Shown: positions 29,439-38,864 of the stretch, piece by piece | Layout: the number at the start of each line of letters is the position of its first letter | Numbering within the stretch: position 1 is the stretch's first letter | Origin: an uncultured Roseobacter sp. | GTDB taxonomy: Bacteria; Pseudomonadota; Alphaproteobacteria; Rhodobacterales; Rhodobacteraceae | DNA: 64,000 bases | Direction of reading: 5' to 3' | NCBI RefSeq assembly: GCF_947493125.1 | Contig: NZ_CANLQB010000010.1 | Span: 62,001 to 126,000, forward strand | Made by a program: the position numbers and the translations under genes | The notes under the pieces: model-generated | The model's database searches: none | The model's input: the letters and a program-made list of their open reading frames with translations, nothing else | What the model was told of the DNA's origin: nothing

Positions 29439-30856
29439 CGACCGGTGGCAACACATTCTGGAGCAGCGGCGCTGTTCCACTGATTGAACCGGAGTTTCTC
29501 AGCAGCATCATCGGCGCAGCCTCCGACATCGCCTTGGTGGTTTCGGCTGAGGGTATCATCCTTTCGGTGGTTCTCAACACACACAGCGAGTCCTTCGGCA
29601 ATCTCAAGCACTGGGAAGGGCGCCCGATCGTCCAGTTTCTGACGCGGGAAACCGTCCCGAAGTTCGAGGCCGCGCATGCCGCCTACCTGGGTGGGGAGGT
29701 GCCGCGCAAGCCGCTGGAGCTCAACCACAGTGACAATGCGGTGTGGCAGTATCCGGTGCGATATACGTTCCACCGCTTTGGCCATGAGAACGCCTGCTTG
29801 CTGCTTGGCCGTGATCTTCGGCCCATTGCCGAGACGCAGCAGCAGCTGGTGCAGGCGCAGATTGCGCTGGAACAGGGATATGAGGCCCGGCGGGAGTTCG
29901 ACGCGCGCTTTCGCGTGCTCCTGGCGAACACGGATGATGCGATTGTCTTTGTTTCGGTTCAATCCGGGCGGGTGGATGATGCGAATGAGGCCGCGGCGGG
30001 TTTGCTGGGCCTTAAGCTCGATGCCCTGCGCGGCAGCACCTTCGCACAGCATTTCTCGGACCGCTCGACCGTCGAGCTGACAGAAAGCCTGATGAATGCA
30101 ACGCTGTCCGAAGAGGGCGGGCGGGTCACACTGAAGGCGCAGAAGAGCGGGCAGTCGGTGATCGTGCGGCCGGTTGTGTTTCGCGCTGGTGGCCAGCGGG
30201 TCCTTCTCTGCCGCATCGCCTCGGACGAGGAAGCGGCCACGATCACTGATACTGTGGCGAACCAGGCGCTGGCGCTATTCCGTGCGGGCAGTGACGCGAT
30301 GGTTTTCATGACCGGCAAGGGTGTGATCACTTCGGTTAACGAGAGTTTTCTGGACGTTGTGGGTGCTGCACATCTATCGGATGTGGTGGGGCGCAGCCTG
30401 TCGGATTTTCTTGCGCGGGGTCAGATCGATCTTGGTGTGCTGATCGACCAGCCTCAAAGATCGGGGCAGATGCGGGTCTATGCGACCAAGTTGATCAATG
30501 ATCTGGGGACCCGATTGTCGGTGGAGGTATCGGCCACGCATCTGGAAGACCAGGGCGCGCAACTCATTGGCTGTATCATTCGGGACGTCAGCCATATGGA
30601 AGCCAGCCGCCCGCAGGGTGTTGCCACGGCGCAAATGCCTGCGGAGCCGTCGCGCAATGTGATGGATCTGGTGGGATCTGCCTCCCTGAAAGACATCGTA
30701 GCCGAGACCACGGATGTGGTTGAGAAGATGTGCATTGAAACCGCGGTGGAACTCACCGGGAATAACCGTGTGGCTGCTGCCGAAATGCTGGGCCTGTCGC
30801 GCCAGAGCCTCTACGTGAAGTTGCGCAAATACGGGTTGCTCAGCAAGAACAACTGA
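29435..30856 (+). CDS. ppsR: Photosynthesis repressor PpsR/CrtJ
   Basis: Redox-responsive transcription repressor, 473 residues. An N-terminal domain and two PAS domains (about 145-260 and 270-385) precede a FIS-type helix-turn-helix near 435-470 (GNNRVAAAEMLGLSRQSLYV). Cys433 just before the helix-turn-helix (EKMCIET) and Cys259 match in position the redox-active cysteines reported for PpsR/CrtJ. It is expected to bind the TGT-N12-ACA boxes annotated in this window. Confidence 0.95.
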   Translation: MTTGGNTFWSSGAVPLIEPEFLSSIIGAASDIALVVSAEGIILSVVLNTHSESFGNLKHWEGRPIVQFLTRETVPKFEAAHAAYLGGEVPRKPLELNHSDNAVWQYPVRYTFHRFGHENACLLLGRDLRPIAETQQQLVQAQIALEQGYEARREFDARFRVLLANTDDAIVFVSVQSGRVDDANEAAAGLLGLKLDALRGSTFAQHFSDRSTVELTESLMNATLSEEGGRVTLKAQKSGQSVIVRPVVFRAGGQRVLLCRIASDEEAATITDTVANQALALFRAGSDAMVFMTGKGVITSVNESFLDVVGAAHLSDVVGRSLSDFLARGQIDLGVLIDQPQRSGQMRVYATKLINDLGTRLSVEVSATHLEDQGAQLIGCIIRDVSHMEASRPQGVATAQMPAEPSRNVMDLVGSASLKDIVAETTDVVEKMCIETAVELTGNNRVAAAEMLGLSRQSLYVKLRKYGLLSKNN

Positions 30857-30880
30857 TACCGCCTGTGCCGCTCTGTCCTC

Positions 30881-30914
30881 TTGCACCGACTCAAACTGTC
30901 AGCCATAGTTGACA
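30881..30914 (+). promoter_or_regulatory. bchG promoter overlapped by PpsR-type operator
   Basis: TTGCAC (30881) and CATAGT (30904), 17 bp apart, form a candidate -35/-10 pair. The exact box TGTCAGCCATAGTTGACA (30897-30914) covers the -10 and ends one base before the bchG ATG. The start of transcription would fall at or next to the ATG, so the mRNA may be leaderless. Confidence 0.6.
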
Positions 30915-30915
30915 C

Positions 30916-31815
30916 ATGTCTGTCACGCAGGTCATACAGTCGCGCCGTTTTCCTGACCCAGCAGCAACACTGCGCCTGATCAAGCCGATCACATGGTTCC
31001 CGCCGATGTGGGCCTATTTGTGCGGCGTGGTCTCGTCGGGCGTCTGGCCCGCGGGGCAGTGGTGGCTGGTCATCCTCGGTGTCATCCTGGCCGGGCCAAT
31101 TGTCTGCGGTATGAGCCAGGCGGCGAATGACTGGTGCGACCGCCATGTGGATGCGATCAATGAGCCCGACCGGCCGATCCCCTCGGGGCGCATTCCGGGC
31201 CGCTGGGGGTTGTGGATTGCGCTGGCCATGTCGGTGCTGTCACTGATTGTGGGCTGGCAGTTTGGGCCTTGGGGCTTTGGCGCCACGGTTGTCGGCGTGC
31301 TGGCTGCCTGGGCCTACTCGGCGGAGCCCGTCCGGCTCAAACGCTCCGGGATTTGGGGGCCGGGGCTTGTCGGCTTGAGCTATGAGACCCTGCCGTGGTT
31401 CACCGGCGCCGCGATCCTGAGCGCGGGGGCGCCGTCTGTCTATGTGATCACCGTCGCGCTGCTCTATGGCATTGGCGCGCACGGGATCATGACGCTGAAC
31501 GATTTCAAGGCGCTGGAAGGCGACCGGCAAATGGGGGTGAACTCCCTGCCGGTGACACTTGGCCCAGAGCGCGCGGCCAAGGTCGCCTGTACGGTCATGG
31601 CCCTGCCGCAGATGATCGTAGTGGCGTTGCTGTTCCTGTGGGACAAGCCGCTGCATGGCCTTGGCGTGGCCGCTGTGCTCGGCGTGCAGTTCTGGGCGAT
31701 GACCGTGATGTTCAAGGATCCGAAGGCGAAAGCGCCATGGTATAATGGCACCGGTGTGTCGCTTTATGTGAGCGGCATGATGATCACCGCCTTTGCGGTG
31801 CGGGGGCTGACATGA
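30916..31815 (+). CDS. bchG: Bacteriochlorophyll a synthase BchG
   Basis: UbiA-family prenyltransferase esterifying bacteriochlorophyllide a with geranylgeranyl or phytyl diphosphate. The protein has 299 residues with 8-9 hydrophobic helices. The diphosphate-binding motif NDWCDRHVDAINEPDRPIPSGR begins at residue 71. LIKPITWFPPMW at 21-32 is typical. There is no recognisable Shine-Dalgarno before the ATG. bchE and bchJ, found next to bchG in Rhodobacter, are missing here. Confidence 0.96.
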   Translation: MSVTQVIQSRRFPDPAATLRLIKPITWFPPMWAYLCGVVSSGVWPAGQWWLVILGVILAGPIVCGMSQAANDWCDRHVDAINEPDRPIPSGRIPGRWGLWIALAMSVLSLIVGWQFGPWGFGATVVGVLAAWAYSAEPVRLKRSGIWGPGLVGLSYETLPWFTGAAILSAGAPSVYVITVALLYGIGAHGIMTLNDFKALEGDRQMGVNSLPVTLGPERAAKVACTVMALPQMIVVALLFLWDKPLHGLGVAAVLGVQFWAMTVMFKDPKAKAPWYNGTGVSLYVSGMMITAFAVRGLT

Positions 31816-33098
31816 CGCTGAGCTGGCTGGCCATCATCCGCCTTGGGTTCGTTCAGATGTGCCTGGGCGCAATTGTGGTGCTAACCACCTCGACGCTGAA
31901 CCGGCTGATGGTGGTGGAGCTGGCCTTGCCCGCGGTGCTGCCGGGGCTGCTGGTGGCGCTGCACTACGGCATTCAGATCACCCGGCCCAACTGGGGGTTT
32001 CTGTCCGATACCGGCGGCAACCGAACGCGGTGGATCATCCTCGGTATGGCGGCGTTGGCTGCCGGCGCGATGCTGGCCGCCTACGGAGTCGTTGTGCTGG
32101 AGAGCCGGTTCGGTCTGGGGCTTGGCATTTCGGTTGCTGCCTACGCGCTGATCGGGTTGGGGGTAGGGGCCTCGGGCACATCCCTGTTGGCCCTTTTGGC
32201 CACAGCCACAGCCCCCCCGCGGCGCGCGGCGGCTGCAACGATCACCTGGCTGATGATGATTGCTGGCATTGCGATCACCGCAGGCGTCGTGGGCGCGCAG
32301 TTGGATCCCTATTCGACGGGCCTGTTGCTGCGCATCGTTGCTTGTGTGACAGGTGGCGCACTTCTGCTGACCTGCTTTGCTGTCTGGGGCATTGAGGCAC
32401 GCGTGGATGCTGCCCCGGAGGCCGCGCCCATGCCGTTTCGCGAAGGGCTTGCCGAGATCTGGGCCGAGCGCAGGGCGCGCAACTTCACCTTTTTCGTGTT
32501 CCTGTCCATGACCGCCTACTTCATGCAGGAGCTGATCCTCGAACCCTATGCGGGTTTGGTCTTCGGCTTCACACCTGGGCAATCGACCTCGCTGGCTGGC
32601 GCACAGAACGGCGGTGTCTTCATGGGTATGGTTGTTGTCGGCATCATGTGCACCGGGTTCAAGCTGGGCAGCCTGCGCGCCTGGGTGATCGGTGGATGCC
32701 TCGGGTCGGCGGCGATGCTGGTCGCGCTGACGCTGCTTGGGCAAATCGGTGCGGTCGCGCTGTTGGTGCCCGCGGTGGTTGGCCTCGGATTTTTTAACGG
32801 TGTCTTCGCGGTTGCGGCTATCGGATCGATGATGGCACTGGCAGGGCAGGGGCGGCAGGCGCGCGAGGGCACGCGCATGGGTCTCTGGGGTGCGGCGCAA
32901 GCCATGGCGGCCGGCTTTGGTGGTCTGACGGGGGCCGCGCTGGTCGATGTGATGCGTGCGGGCGTTGGGCAGGACGCTGCGGCCTTTGGAACGGTTTTCT
33001 TGATTGAAGCGGGGCTCTTCGTGGCCGCCGCCCTTATGGCACTGCGGGTCATGGACCGGCCCGGCGTGCCACACCGAAATCTGGTCCCGGGAGAATGA
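31812..33098 (+). CDS. PucC-family MFS transporter of the bchG-bchP interval
   Basis: Bacteriochlorophyll-delivery-branch MFS protein, 428 residues (the 'ORF428/427' between bchG and bchP in Rhodobacter), with about 12 helices. Shared with LhaA are TSTLNRLMVVELALPAVLPG, the LILEPYAGLVFGFTPG segment, and GLWGAAQAMAAGFGG. It probably handles pigment delivery or LH assembly; the exact substrate is unknown. It is coupled to bchG by ATGA. Confidence 0.92.
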   Translation: MTLSWLAIIRLGFVQMCLGAIVVLTTSTLNRLMVVELALPAVLPGLLVALHYGIQITRPNWGFLSDTGGNRTRWIILGMAALAAGAMLAAYGVVVLESRFGLGLGISVAAYALIGLGVGASGTSLLALLATATAPPRRAAAATITWLMMIAGIAITAGVVGAQLDPYSTGLLLRIVACVTGGALLLTCFAVWGIEARVDAAPEAAPMPFREGLAEIWAERRARNFTFFVFLSMTAYFMQELILEPYAGLVFGFTPGQSTSLAGAQNGGVFMGMVVVGIMCTGFKLGSLRAWVIGGCLGSAAMLVALTLLGQIGAVALLVPAVVGLGFFNGVFAVAAIGSMMALAGQGRQAREGTRMGLWGAAQAMAAGFGGLTGAALVDVMRAGVGQDAAAFGTVFLIEAGLFVAAALMALRVMDRPGVPHRNLVPGE

Positions 33099-33101
33099 CC
33101 C

Positions 33102-34280
33102 ATGTATGATGTGTTTGTCGTCGGTGGTGGGCCTTCGGGGGCGACGGCTGCCCTTGATCTGGTGAACTCGGGCCATAAGGTGGCGCTGTTGGATCGCGAT
33201 GGGCGCATCAAACCCTGCGGCGGGGCCATTCCGCCTCGCCTCATGCAGGACTTCGACATCGGCGATGATCAGTTGGTCGCCAAGGTCAATACGGCGCGGA
33301 TGATCTCCCCCACAGGGCGGCACGTGGACATTCCCATCGAGAACGGTTTTGTCGGCATGGTGGACCGCAAGGATTTTGATCCGTTTCTTCGGGCAAGGGC
33401 TGCGGCGGCTGGAGCCACCGCGCTCACAGGCACATTCATGCGGATCGAGCGCGAGGGCATTCGCACCTTCGTGGTTTACCGTGAGAAGGCCACAGGCGAG
33501 GAACGCCGGGCGCAGACCAAGCTTGTGATCGGCGCCGATGGGGCGCGCTCCAAGGTCGGTCGGGCCGAGGTGCCTGGCGGTGACAAGATACCGTATGTGC
33601 TGGCCTATCACGAGATCATCAAGGCGCCGGGCAAGTCCGACGTCTATGATCCGGTGCGGTGCGACGTGATCTACGACGGTGAGATTTCGCCTGATTTCTA
33701 CGGTTGGATTTTCCCGCACGGTGATAGCGCCAGCGTCGGTATGGGGACGGAGGTTTCCTCCGTTGATCTCAAGCAAGCGACGGCCGCACTGCGCGAAGCG
33801 GCAGGGTTGAGTGGTTGCGAAACGCTCCGCAAGGAAGGCGCGCCCATTCCGCTGAAACCGCTGGATCGCTGGGACAATGGCAAGGATGTTGTGCTTGCGG
33901 GGGACGCGGCAGGTGTCGTAGCACCGTCTTCCGGTGAGGGTATCTATTATGCGATGGTCGGCGGCAGGGTGGCCGCAACCGCCTGTGCCGCGGCTCTGGC
34001 GTCTGGCCGGGTGAAAGATCTGCAGTTGGCGCGGTCGCTCTTCATGAAAGAGCACAAGATGGTGTTCCGCGTGCTTGGATCCATGCAAAACGCATATTAC
34101 CGGAGTGATGAGCGCCGCGAGCGCTTTGTCTCGCTCTGCCATGATATTGACGTGCAGCGGCTGACCTTCGAGGCCTACATGAACAAGAAGCTGGTGCGCG
34201 CGCGGCCCATGGCCCATCTGAAGATCGGGCTGAAGAACCTTGCACATCTGAGCGGTCTTGTGGCACCGACGCGCGTATGA
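33102..34280 (+). CDS. bchP: Geranylgeranyl bacteriochlorophyll reductase BchP
   Basis: FAD-dependent reduction of the geranylgeranyl tail to phytyl. The protein has 392 residues. The N-terminal FAD motif DVFVVGGGPSGATAALDL is at 3-20 and the KPCGGAIPPRL motif at about 39-49. GDAAGVVAPSSGEGIYYAM lies near 270. It is coupled to idi by a 4 bp overlap. Confidence 0.96.
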   Translation: MYDVFVVGGGPSGATAALDLVNSGHKVALLDRDGRIKPCGGAIPPRLMQDFDIGDDQLVAKVNTARMISPTGRHVDIPIENGFVGMVDRKDFDPFLRARAAAAGATALTGTFMRIEREGIRTFVVYREKATGEERRAQTKLVIGADGARSKVGRAEVPGGDKIPYVLAYHEIIKAPGKSDVYDPVRCDVIYDGEISPDFYGWIFPHGDSASVGMGTEVSSVDLKQATAALREAAGLSGCETLRKEGAPIPLKPLDRWDNGKDVVLAGDAAGVVAPSSGEGIYYAMVGGRVAATACAAALASGRVKDLQLARSLFMKEHKMVFRVLGSMQNAYYRSDERRERFVSLCHDIDVQRLTFEAYMNKKLVRARPMAHLKIGLKNLAHLSGLVAPTRV

Positions 34281-34810
34281 CGATCATGATACCAGCCTGG
34301 GTCGAAGGCACGCTGACGCCTGTGGAAAAGCTCGAGGCGCACGTGAAAGGCCTGCGGCACAAGGCGGTGTCGGTGTTCGTGCTGGACGGCGACAAGGTGT
34401 TGCTTCAGCAGCGGGCGATGAGCAAGTACCACACGCCGGGCCTCTGGGCGAACACATGCTGTACCCATCCCGAATGGGACGAAGACCCACTGGACTGTGC
34501 GGTGCGGCGCTTGGAGGAAGAGATCGGGTTGACGAGCATTGTGCCGGAACATCGGCACCACTTGGAGTATCGCGCGGATGTCGGCGGCGGTCTGACCGAG
34601 CATGAGGTCGTGGATGTTTTTGTCGCTGAGGCTCCGCAGCGGCTGAAAATCACGCTGAACCCGGATGAGGTCATGGCGGTTTCATGGATGCGATTTTGCG
34701 AATTGAGTGCCGAGGTAGAAAGGACGCCAGAACGTTTCACTCCGTGGTTGCGGATTTACCTACAAGAGCACGGCGAGACCATTTTTGAAGGTCTTTCAGC
34801 TGTATCCTAG
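34277..34810 (+). CDS. idi: Isopentenyl-diphosphate delta-isomerase
   Basis: NUDIX-fold type I IPP isomerase, 177 residues, balancing IPP and DMAPP for carotenoid and tail synthesis. The catalytic cysteine is in the NTCCTHPEW motif, and the Nudix segment AVRRLEEEIGL follows. It is the last gene of the ppaA-ppsR-bchG-MFS-bchP-idi unit and the right edge of the PGC. Confidence 0.95.
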   Translation: MTIMIPAWVEGTLTPVEKLEAHVKGLRHKAVSVFVLDGDKVLLQQRAMSKYHTPGLWANTCCTHPEWDEDPLDCAVRRLEEEIGLTSIVPEHRHHLEYRADVGGGLTEHEVVDVFVAEAPQRLKITLNPDEVMAVSWMRFCELSAEVERTPERFTPWLRIYLQEHGETIFEGLSAVS

Positions 34811-35579
34811 ATCTATCTCCGTCAAATGATTAAATGGTAGTTGGTTGTAGAGTGACGCGATCTCAGACTGAGGTAGCAAGTCGACGAGTGATGCTCTCTT
34901 GTAGATGGTTGAAGGCCAAATCATGACATGATTGCACGTCGAGAATGGCAAGACGCAAAGAGCAGGAACCAGACATCTGCGACTTGATCGTCCAGATGAG
35001 GCCCCAATCTGCCATCGTGAGACAGAGCATTGTATCTATGAAGTCTTGGCGCTCGCGGAGCGTAGGAAAGATCATGATTTGAAATGACTTCAAGTAGTGC
35101 AGATCTTTGACTATGTAAGCGATCTGAGCTTAATGGGAAAAATTGACTTTTCGCTTGTTGCGTAAGTTCCGTTCGCTGCGGTATCTCCACAATGCCAGTA
35201 TGTCCCTGGTGATGTGGCGAGTTTGACGAATCTCGAAAGCTATGTCGCGCCTTGGTAAGCTCGGACCAACTGTCCTCAGGATGCGCTTGTACGTCCATAT
35301 GTTAATCGTCTATTGGCTGGAAACTTTTTGGTGTATGGGAACCTTGCAAATGCACAACGACAGGCTTGGTCGCGCGATGCCACAGGAAGACGGATTTCAA
35401 AATCTGCGAAACTGGCCCAAGAGCCGGAAAGATCGGGTAAAAATAAACGGCCCAGATGGCATTTGTTGATGGTATTGAGGAGCTAGGGGGAGACGTCTTT
35501 GTCGCATGTGGAACCCAGGGTGATGCACAGACGCGTGGCGTTGTAAGATGACCTCGCGTATTGGCAAGATGTGGCACCG
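34811..35579. other. Intergenic region between PGC and polysaccharide locus
   Basis: These 769 bp hold no convincing gene. Several open frames of 75-125 codons exist on the minus strand, but none resembles a known family. A short plus-strand frame from 35459 (MAFVDGIEELGGDVFVACGT, stop near 35549) reads like a protein fragment and may be a decayed gene end. No PpsR box or clear terminator was seen. Confidence 0.5.
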
Positions 35580-36593
35580 ATGTTGATCTTACATGCGCCG
35601 AATGTGCATCAGGGCGGTGGCCAGATTCTATTGCTTCCCGTCCTCGAAGCCCTCAAACCGCCGGCCCGTGTGCATTTGGATGCGCGACTGGGGTTTGAGA
35701 TCGAACTGAGTGGTGGGATCGAGGTACGTCGCTTCCAGCCTAGTCTTGCGGGCCGTCTTGGTGCCGAACGGGTGCTCCGCGCAGTGGCAGGTCCCGAAGA
35801 CGTTGTCGTTTGTTTTGGCAATTTGCCACCGCTCTTTCGCTGTTCGGCGCGGACTATTGTTCTAGTGCAAAACAGGTACCTCTTGCAGAGAGACGGCCTT
35901 CAGCACCTGCCTTACCGTACAAGACTGCGCCTACAGATCGAACGCGCTTGGTTGCGACTTTGCGTGCGTGGCTCGGAGATCGTAGTGCAAACGCCCACCA
36001 TGGCTAGGGCTGTCGACGGGGCCTTGCGCCGCACGTCGGCTGTTCACCCATTCGCCCGACAAGGGTCGTCGTCTCGTCAGAATACGCAGGACTCCGGTGC
36101 AAAGCAATTCGATTTTCTTTATGTTGCGTCCTGCGAGCCTCATAAGAACCACGGCACTTTGCTTGCGGCTTGGCAACTGCTTCATTCGGAGGGCACTGCG
36201 CCATCGCTTGGCCTGACCTTGCCAAAACGGATTCCATCAGACCTGCGTTTTCAGTTGAGTGCTCTGGAAAAAGCCGGCGCGCCCATAACATGCCTCGGTC
36301 CGAGACCACCCGACCAAATGGTAGATCTGTACCGGAAGGCCCGAGCTTTGATCTATCCGTCACTCTTTGAATCCTTTGGATTGCCACTTCTTGAGGCTCG
36401 CGACGCGGGTCTACCAATTGTCGCGGCAGAACGAGACTACGTAAGAGATATTGTAGTTCCGCAGGAGACGTTTGACCCAGTATCGGCGGTTTCGATCGCC
36501 CGGGCGGTTAGGCGATTTTGTGGACGAGAAGAGGATTTGACAAAGGTTACGGATGCAAAGGAGTTCCTCGTTCGGATTGGAGCGCAGGTCTGA
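35580..36593 (+). CDS. Glycosyltransferase, GT4/GT1-like
   Basis: The protein has 337 residues from ATG (MLILHAPNVHQGGGQ); a GTG three codons upstream is also possible. The GT-B fold C-terminal half is clear: FLYVASCEPHKNHGTLLAAW (about 180-199) and ARALIYPSLFESFGLPLLEARDAGLPIVAA near 280-309, the E(x7)E-type nucleotide-sugar site. The N-terminal part begins with a glycine-rich acceptor-site loop. Donor and acceptor sugars are unknown. It ends 1 bp before the next glycosyltransferase gene. Confidence 0.85.
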   Translation: MLILHAPNVHQGGGQILLLPVLEALKPPARVHLDARLGFEIELSGGIEVRRFQPSLAGRLGAERVLRAVAGPEDVVVCFGNLPPLFRCSARTIVLVQNRYLLQRDGLQHLPYRTRLRLQIERAWLRLCVRGSEIVVQTPTMARAVDGALRRTSAVHPFARQGSSSRQNTQDSGAKQFDFLYVASCEPHKNHGTLLAAWQLLHSEGTAPSLGLTLPKRIPSDLRFQLSALEKAGAPITCLGPRPPDQMVDLYRKARALIYPSLFESFGLPLLEARDAGLPIVAAERDYVRDIVVPQETFDPVSAVSIARAVRRFCGREEDLTKVTDAKEFLVRIGAQV

Positions 36594-36594
36594 A

Positions 36595-37842
36595 ATGCAC
36601 GTGCTTCTGCTGACCCAATACTACTGGCCGGAGACCTTTCCGATCACGGCCGAAGTAGCACGCTTGAGGGCCGAAGGAGCTAAGGTTACCGTTTTGACAG
36701 GTAAGCCAAACTATCCCGACGGGCAGGTCTTCGACGAGTACAAGGCTTGGGGTGTCCAGAGAGAGTGGCATGACGGCGTCGAGATCTTCCGTGTACCTCT
36801 TGTCCCGCGCGGACAGAATTCAGGTGTACGGCTTGCGTTGAACTACATCTCGTTCGTCCTCAGCGCGGGGCTGCTGGCTCCGCTTTTGCTCAGAAGACAA
36901 CGTTTTAACACTGTCTTTGTTTATGCCCCATCGCCGATTTTGCAGGCGCTCCCGGGGATACTGATTGCCCGGCTCAAACAGGCGAAGTTGGTACTCTGGG
37001 TACAGGACTTGTGGCCCGAAAGTCTATCGGCAACCGGAGCCGTGACCGACCGCCGCATCTTAGCAGTCGTCGCCAGTGTTGTGCGGTATATCTACCGTCA
37101 TAGTGATCGCATACTTGTCCAATCCCGTGCGTTTCGCCAGCCTGTCTCCGCCCTGGCAAATGATCGGTCCAAAGTCCACTATTTGCCAAATCCGACCCCT
37201 GATTTAACGCCTCCAGATCAGGTCGCTCAGGATGTAGCACTACTAGCGGACGACATTGGTTCAGGGTTTTCGATTGTTTTTGCTGGCAATTTGGGGCGAG
37301 CTCAAGCCCTCGATGTTGTGATGGATGCAGCACGAGAACTAGAGGATCTCGCCTCGCTACGGATATTTCTTATCGGAAGCGGGAGTATGGACACTTGGTT
37401 ACATGAGCAAATAGCTCGATACCAGCTTACAAATGTGGTTCTGCCCGGTCGGTTTCCAGCTGACGCCATGCCGCCTCTGCTCTCCAAGGCGGCAACATTA
37501 CTCGTGTCTTTACGTGGTGATGAGATCTTTACCTACACGGTACCCAGTAAGCTTCAAACATACCTCGCGATCGGACGACCGATCGTTGCTGTTTTGGACG
37601 GGGAAGGTGCCGCAATCCTAACGGAGGCTGGGGCTGGATTTATCTCGCCGACAGATGATCCAACGGCATTGGCGTCGACAATTCGAAAGATGTATGAGAC
37701 GAGCGAGAAGGAGCGGGCAGATATGGGGGCCGCGGGCCGCGCCTACTTCGAGGCGGAGTTTGCGCCTGAACTCATCACCAAGGCGCTGATGCAGCATCTT
37801 TTGGATGAGCCGGTCGCGCAACGGGCCACAACAGAAATCTAA
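36595..37842 (+). CDS. WbuB-type glycosyltransferase family 4 protein
   Basis: The protein has 415 residues from MHVLLLTQYYWPETFPI. GT4 features: LTQYYWPE start, TGKPNYPDG, LVLWVQDLWPES, LVQSRAF, GNLGRAQ, and KLQTYLAIGRPIVA near the end. The WbuB group is linked to L-FucNAc transfer in Escherichia O-antigens and usually follows fnlABC; here it is followed directly by fnlA and fnlC, so FucNAc or QuiNAc transfer is a reasonable guess. Its stop overlaps the fnlA start (TAATG). Confidence 0.88.
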   Translation: MHVLLLTQYYWPETFPITAEVARLRAEGAKVTVLTGKPNYPDGQVFDEYKAWGVQREWHDGVEIFRVPLVPRGQNSGVRLALNYISFVLSAGLLAPLLLRRQRFNTVFVYAPSPILQALPGILIARLKQAKLVLWVQDLWPESLSATGAVTDRRILAVVASVVRYIYRHSDRILVQSRAFRQPVSALANDRSKVHYLPNPTPDLTPPDQVAQDVALLADDIGSGFSIVFAGNLGRAQALDVVMDAARELEDLASLRIFLIGSGSMDTWLHEQIARYQLTNVVLPGRFPADAMPPLLSKAATLLVSLRGDEIFTYTVPSKLQTYLAIGRPIVAVLDGEGAAILTEAGAGFISPTDDPTALASTIRKMYETSEKERADMGAAGRAYFEAEFAPELITKALMQHLLDEPVAQRATTEI

Positions 37843-38864
37843 TGGGGGAAATCGTGTTCAAAGACAAAGTACTGATGATCACCGGTGGCACTGGCTCATT
37901 CGGAAATGCTGTGCTCAACAGGTTTCTGGACACTGATCTCAAGGAGATTCGTATTTTCAGCAGGGATGAAAAGAAGCAAGAAGACATGCGGATTACTTTG
38001 AACAATTCAAAGCTGAAATTCTATATTGGAGATGTTCGGAACTTCGACAGCGTGCGCGGGGCTATGCACGGCGTCGATTACATTTTTCATGCCGCGGCAC
38101 TCAAACAAGTTCCATCCTGTGAATTCTACCCAATGGAAGCCGTACGCACAAATGTTCTCGGTGCAGAAAATGTGATGACTGCTGCGCGGGACGCCGGAGT
38201 TCAAAGAGTTATCGTGTTGAGCACTGACAAGGCCGTGTATCCGGTCAATGCCATGGGCATGTCCAAAGCGATGATGGAAAAGCTCATGATTGCCAAAGCC
38301 CGCGCCGGTCTGCCGGGAGATACAGTGTTTTGCGCGACGCGATACGGCAACGTTATGGCATCACGCGGATCGGTGATTCCACTCTTTGTCGATCAGCTTA
38401 AGGCTGGAAAGCCTCTGACGGTCACCGATCCCAACATGACACGCTTCTTGATGTCGCTTGATGACTCAGTGGATCTCGTACTGCATGCATTCGAGTACGC
38501 GCAGCAAGGGGATGTCTTTGTCCAGAAAGCACCAGCCTCAACGGTGGGCGATTTGGCCGAGGCTGTCAGATCGCTGCTGAAGAGCGACACGCCGATCAAG
38601 GTTATAGGAACCCGACACGGTGAAAAACTCTACGAATCTCTTCTCTCCCGAGAAGAAATGGCGCGTGCCGAAGACACTGGTACTTACTACCGCGTGCCTG
38701 CCGATGTTCGTGACCTGAATTACGACAAGTACTTCAGTGAGGGAGAAGTCAACGTCTCGACTTTGGAAGACTATACTTCACACAACACCGAGCGACTGAA
38801 CGTCGCTCAGGTCAAAGATCTCCTCTTGACGCTTGATTTAATGCAGGAGGCCTTGCGTGCTTAA
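37842..38864 (+). CDS. fnlA: UDP-GlcNAc 4,6-dehydratase/5-epimerase (FnlA/CapE type)
   Basis: Short-chain dehydrogenase family, 340 residues. The NAD motif TGGTGSFG is at 14-21. The STDKA and MGMSKAMMEK catalytic segment is near 125-147, with Met in place of the usual Tyr as in this family. The characteristic C-terminal DYTSHNTERL is present. It converts UDP-GlcNAc towards UDP-L-FucNAc or L-QuiNAc precursors. It overlaps fnlC by 8 bp. Confidence 0.88.
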   Translation: MGEIVFKDKVLMITGGTGSFGNAVLNRFLDTDLKEIRIFSRDEKKQEDMRITLNNSKLKFYIGDVRNFDSVRGAMHGVDYIFHAAALKQVPSCEFYPMEAVRTNVLGAENVMTAARDAGVQRVIVLSTDKAVYPVNAMGMSKAMMEKLMIAKARAGLPGDTVFCATRYGNVMASRGSVIPLFVDQLKAGKPLTVTDPNMTRFLMSLDDSVDLVLHAFEYAQQGDVFVQKAPASTVGDLAEAVRSLLKSDTPIKVIGTRHGEKLYESLLSREEMARAEDTGTYYRVPADVRDLNYDKYFSEGEVNVSTLEDYTSHNTERLNVAQVKDLLLTLDLMQEALRA

